Assembly (NCBI GenBank): GCA_003165455.1
Contig: PLUJ01000320.1
Coordinates: 659 to 14,159 of the forward strand
Direction of reading: 5' to 3'
Origin: Acidobacteriaceae bacterium
GTDB taxonomy: Bacteria; Acidobacteriota; Terriglobia; Terriglobales; Acidobacteriaceae
DNA: 13,501 bases
Part shown: positions 12,900 to 13,501 of the stretch, piece after piece
Position numbering within the stretch: the first letter of the stretch is position 1
Layout of the letters: each line of letters starts with the position of its first letter
Notes under the pieces: model-generated
Told to the model about the DNA's origin: nothing
Database searches by the model: none
What the model saw: only the letters and a program-made list of their open reading frames with translations
Program-made: the position numbers and the translations under genes

Positions 12900-13162
12900 T
12901 TCAATCTCAGGAGGAGGCCTGCGACTGACTTCGTGCCTACCGCAGTAGAAGTCCGCAGATCGTTCGAAGCGGATTCGATCACAAATAGCGCGTGAACGAG
13001 AAGGAAGCGGAAAAGGAAGCGGAAATGGTCCAGCAAACCGAGAAGCTGGTGTCCAGAACGAAAGTGGTCCCCGCAGATACAGATGCGAAGAACCTCTCGC
13101 GTGGTGTCGGAACGAACCAACGGAGATCTCCCGCCAACCCTTAACTAACCTGGCAGAAGCCG
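12900..13162. other. Gap without a clear gene; degraded or cryptic coding sequence possible
   Basis: No convincing gene fills this stretch between the permease stop and the operon promoter. Minus-strand frames of 193 and 77 codons cross it, but their products are Arg/Ser/Pro/Phe-rich and unlike real proteins. On the plus strand a short frame from a GTG at 12992 to a TAA at 13144 reads EKEAEKEAEMVQQTEKLVSR and TKVVPADTDAKNLSRGV, which looks more natural. An inner ATG at 13025 has AAGGA seven bases upstream. Just before it another plus frame reads DFVPTAVEVRRSFEADSI. This may be a decayed gene. A 12-bp tandem duplication, AAGGAAGCGGAA, lies at 13001-13024. Confidence 0.35.
13001..13024. repeat. 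12-bp tandem duplication AAGGAAGCGGAA
   Basis: Two exact copies lie head to tail at 13001-13012 and 13013-13024. In the plus frame starting at 12992 they encode Lys-Glu-Ala-Glu twice. The repeat sits in the gap between the permease gene and the redox operon. Confidence 0.8.
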
Positions 13163-13501
13163 TTATTTCTTCGCGAACTCGCTGCGGTGGCGACTGTAGA
13201 AAAAGTAGATCAGCAGACCTAGGGCGAGCCAGATCACGAAGCGCAACCAGGTGATCACAGTCAGACCGAACATCAAGCCGCCACAAAGGACAATCGAAAT
13301 CAGCGGGAACCAAGGGACAAACGGCACTCGGAACGCACGCTTGCGATCGGGCTGCCTGCGGCGCAGGATGATTACTCCCAGAGAAACCAGCACGAAGGCA
13401 AACAGAGTCCCAATGTTGGCGAGGTCGGCCGCATCTCCAATGTCCACGAGGCCTGCGGGAATCCCTACCGCGAAACATGCGATCCAGGTGGACCAGTACG
13501 G
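13163..13501 (-). CDS. APC-superfamily amino-acid permease, C-terminal part (partial, runs off right edge)
   Basis: The last 112 codons and the stop are present; the frame continues past the right edge. The fragment is strongly hydrophobic, with helices near residues 5-20, 28-50 (IGTLFAFVLVSLGVIIL), and two after residue 65 (FPLISIVLCGGLMFGL; LRFVIWLALGLLIYFFYS). The sequence LANIGTLFAFVLVSLGVIILRRRQPDRKRAFRVPFVPWFPL is characteristic of the cationic-amino-acid-transporter branch (YfnA/CAT type) of the APC superfamily, which imports amino acids across the inner membrane. The protein ends in a short basic tail (SRHRSEFAKK). A GTG at 13447 inside this frame is not the real start because the coding pattern continues upstream of it. 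The substrate is not readable from this piece. Confidence 0.9.
   Translation of the reverse strand, partial: PYWSTWIACFAVGIPAGLVDIGDAADLANIGTLFAFVLVSLGVIILRRRQPDRKRAFRVPFVPWFPLISIVLCGGLMFGLTVITWLRFVIWLALGLLIYFFYSRHRSEFAKK

Noticed and set aside
12897..13478. Minus-strand open frame of 193 codons overlapping the permease end
   Set aside because: It is out of frame with the evident permease and has an Arg/Ser/Pro/Phe-rich, low-information product and no ribosome-binding site.

Overview
The window looks like chromosomal DNA from a moderately GC-rich Gram-negative-type bacterium. A BamD-like outer-membrane assembly lipoprotein implies an outer membrane. The overall protein flavour (secreted DinB-like and DUF2059 proteins, Yip1 membrane protein, receiver domain with a huge disordered tail, frequent TTG/GTG starts) suggests Acidobacteriota. 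That taxonomic call is an inference from general resemblance, not from a marker gene. I see no tRNA, rRNA, CRISPR array, insertion sequence, phage or plasmid gene.

Left part, minus strand (1-4579): a DUF2059 secreted protein, then rpe (ribulose-phosphate 3-epimerase), a BamD-like lipoprotein and a response-regulator protein that runs off the left edge. The last gene starts at a TTG and has no stop inside the window. rpe and the BamD gene lie close together. The response-regulator gene has its own candidate promoter, overlapped by repeated GGTWACC boxes.

Centre, plus strand (about 4643-7994): an EamA/DMT-family permease, an orphan Opp/Dpp-type ABC ATPase carrying a 42-bp imperfect palindrome in frame, a Yip1-family membrane protein and an exported DinB-fold protein. 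This block converges on the next one.

Right part, minus strand (8029-13501): reading in the direction of transcription, first the C-terminal end of an APC-superfamily amino-acid permease (cut by the window edge), then about 320 bp with no clear gene. Next comes a tightly coupled redox operon of a small acidic protein, a thioredoxin-like protein with a CAHC active site, and a DCC/DUF393 thiol oxidoreductase whose probable C-terminal domain continues in another frame. Then follow an adenosine-deaminase-family enzyme, an exported cysteine-rich peptide overlapping a helical-repeat protein in a different frame, and a radical SAM enzyme with a SPASM-like cysteine-rich C-terminus.

The most interesting items are: (i) two likely frameshifts at homopolymer runs, each of which would restore a single longer protein (319 and 253 residues); (ii) the acidic protein / CAHC thioredoxin / DCC operon; (iii) a Cys-rich exported peptide within about 1 kb of a radical SAM-SPASM enzyme on the same strand; (iv) the in-frame palindrome in the ABC ATPase; and (v) promoter-overlapping GGTWACC boxes. 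All functional links are inference from sequence and context.
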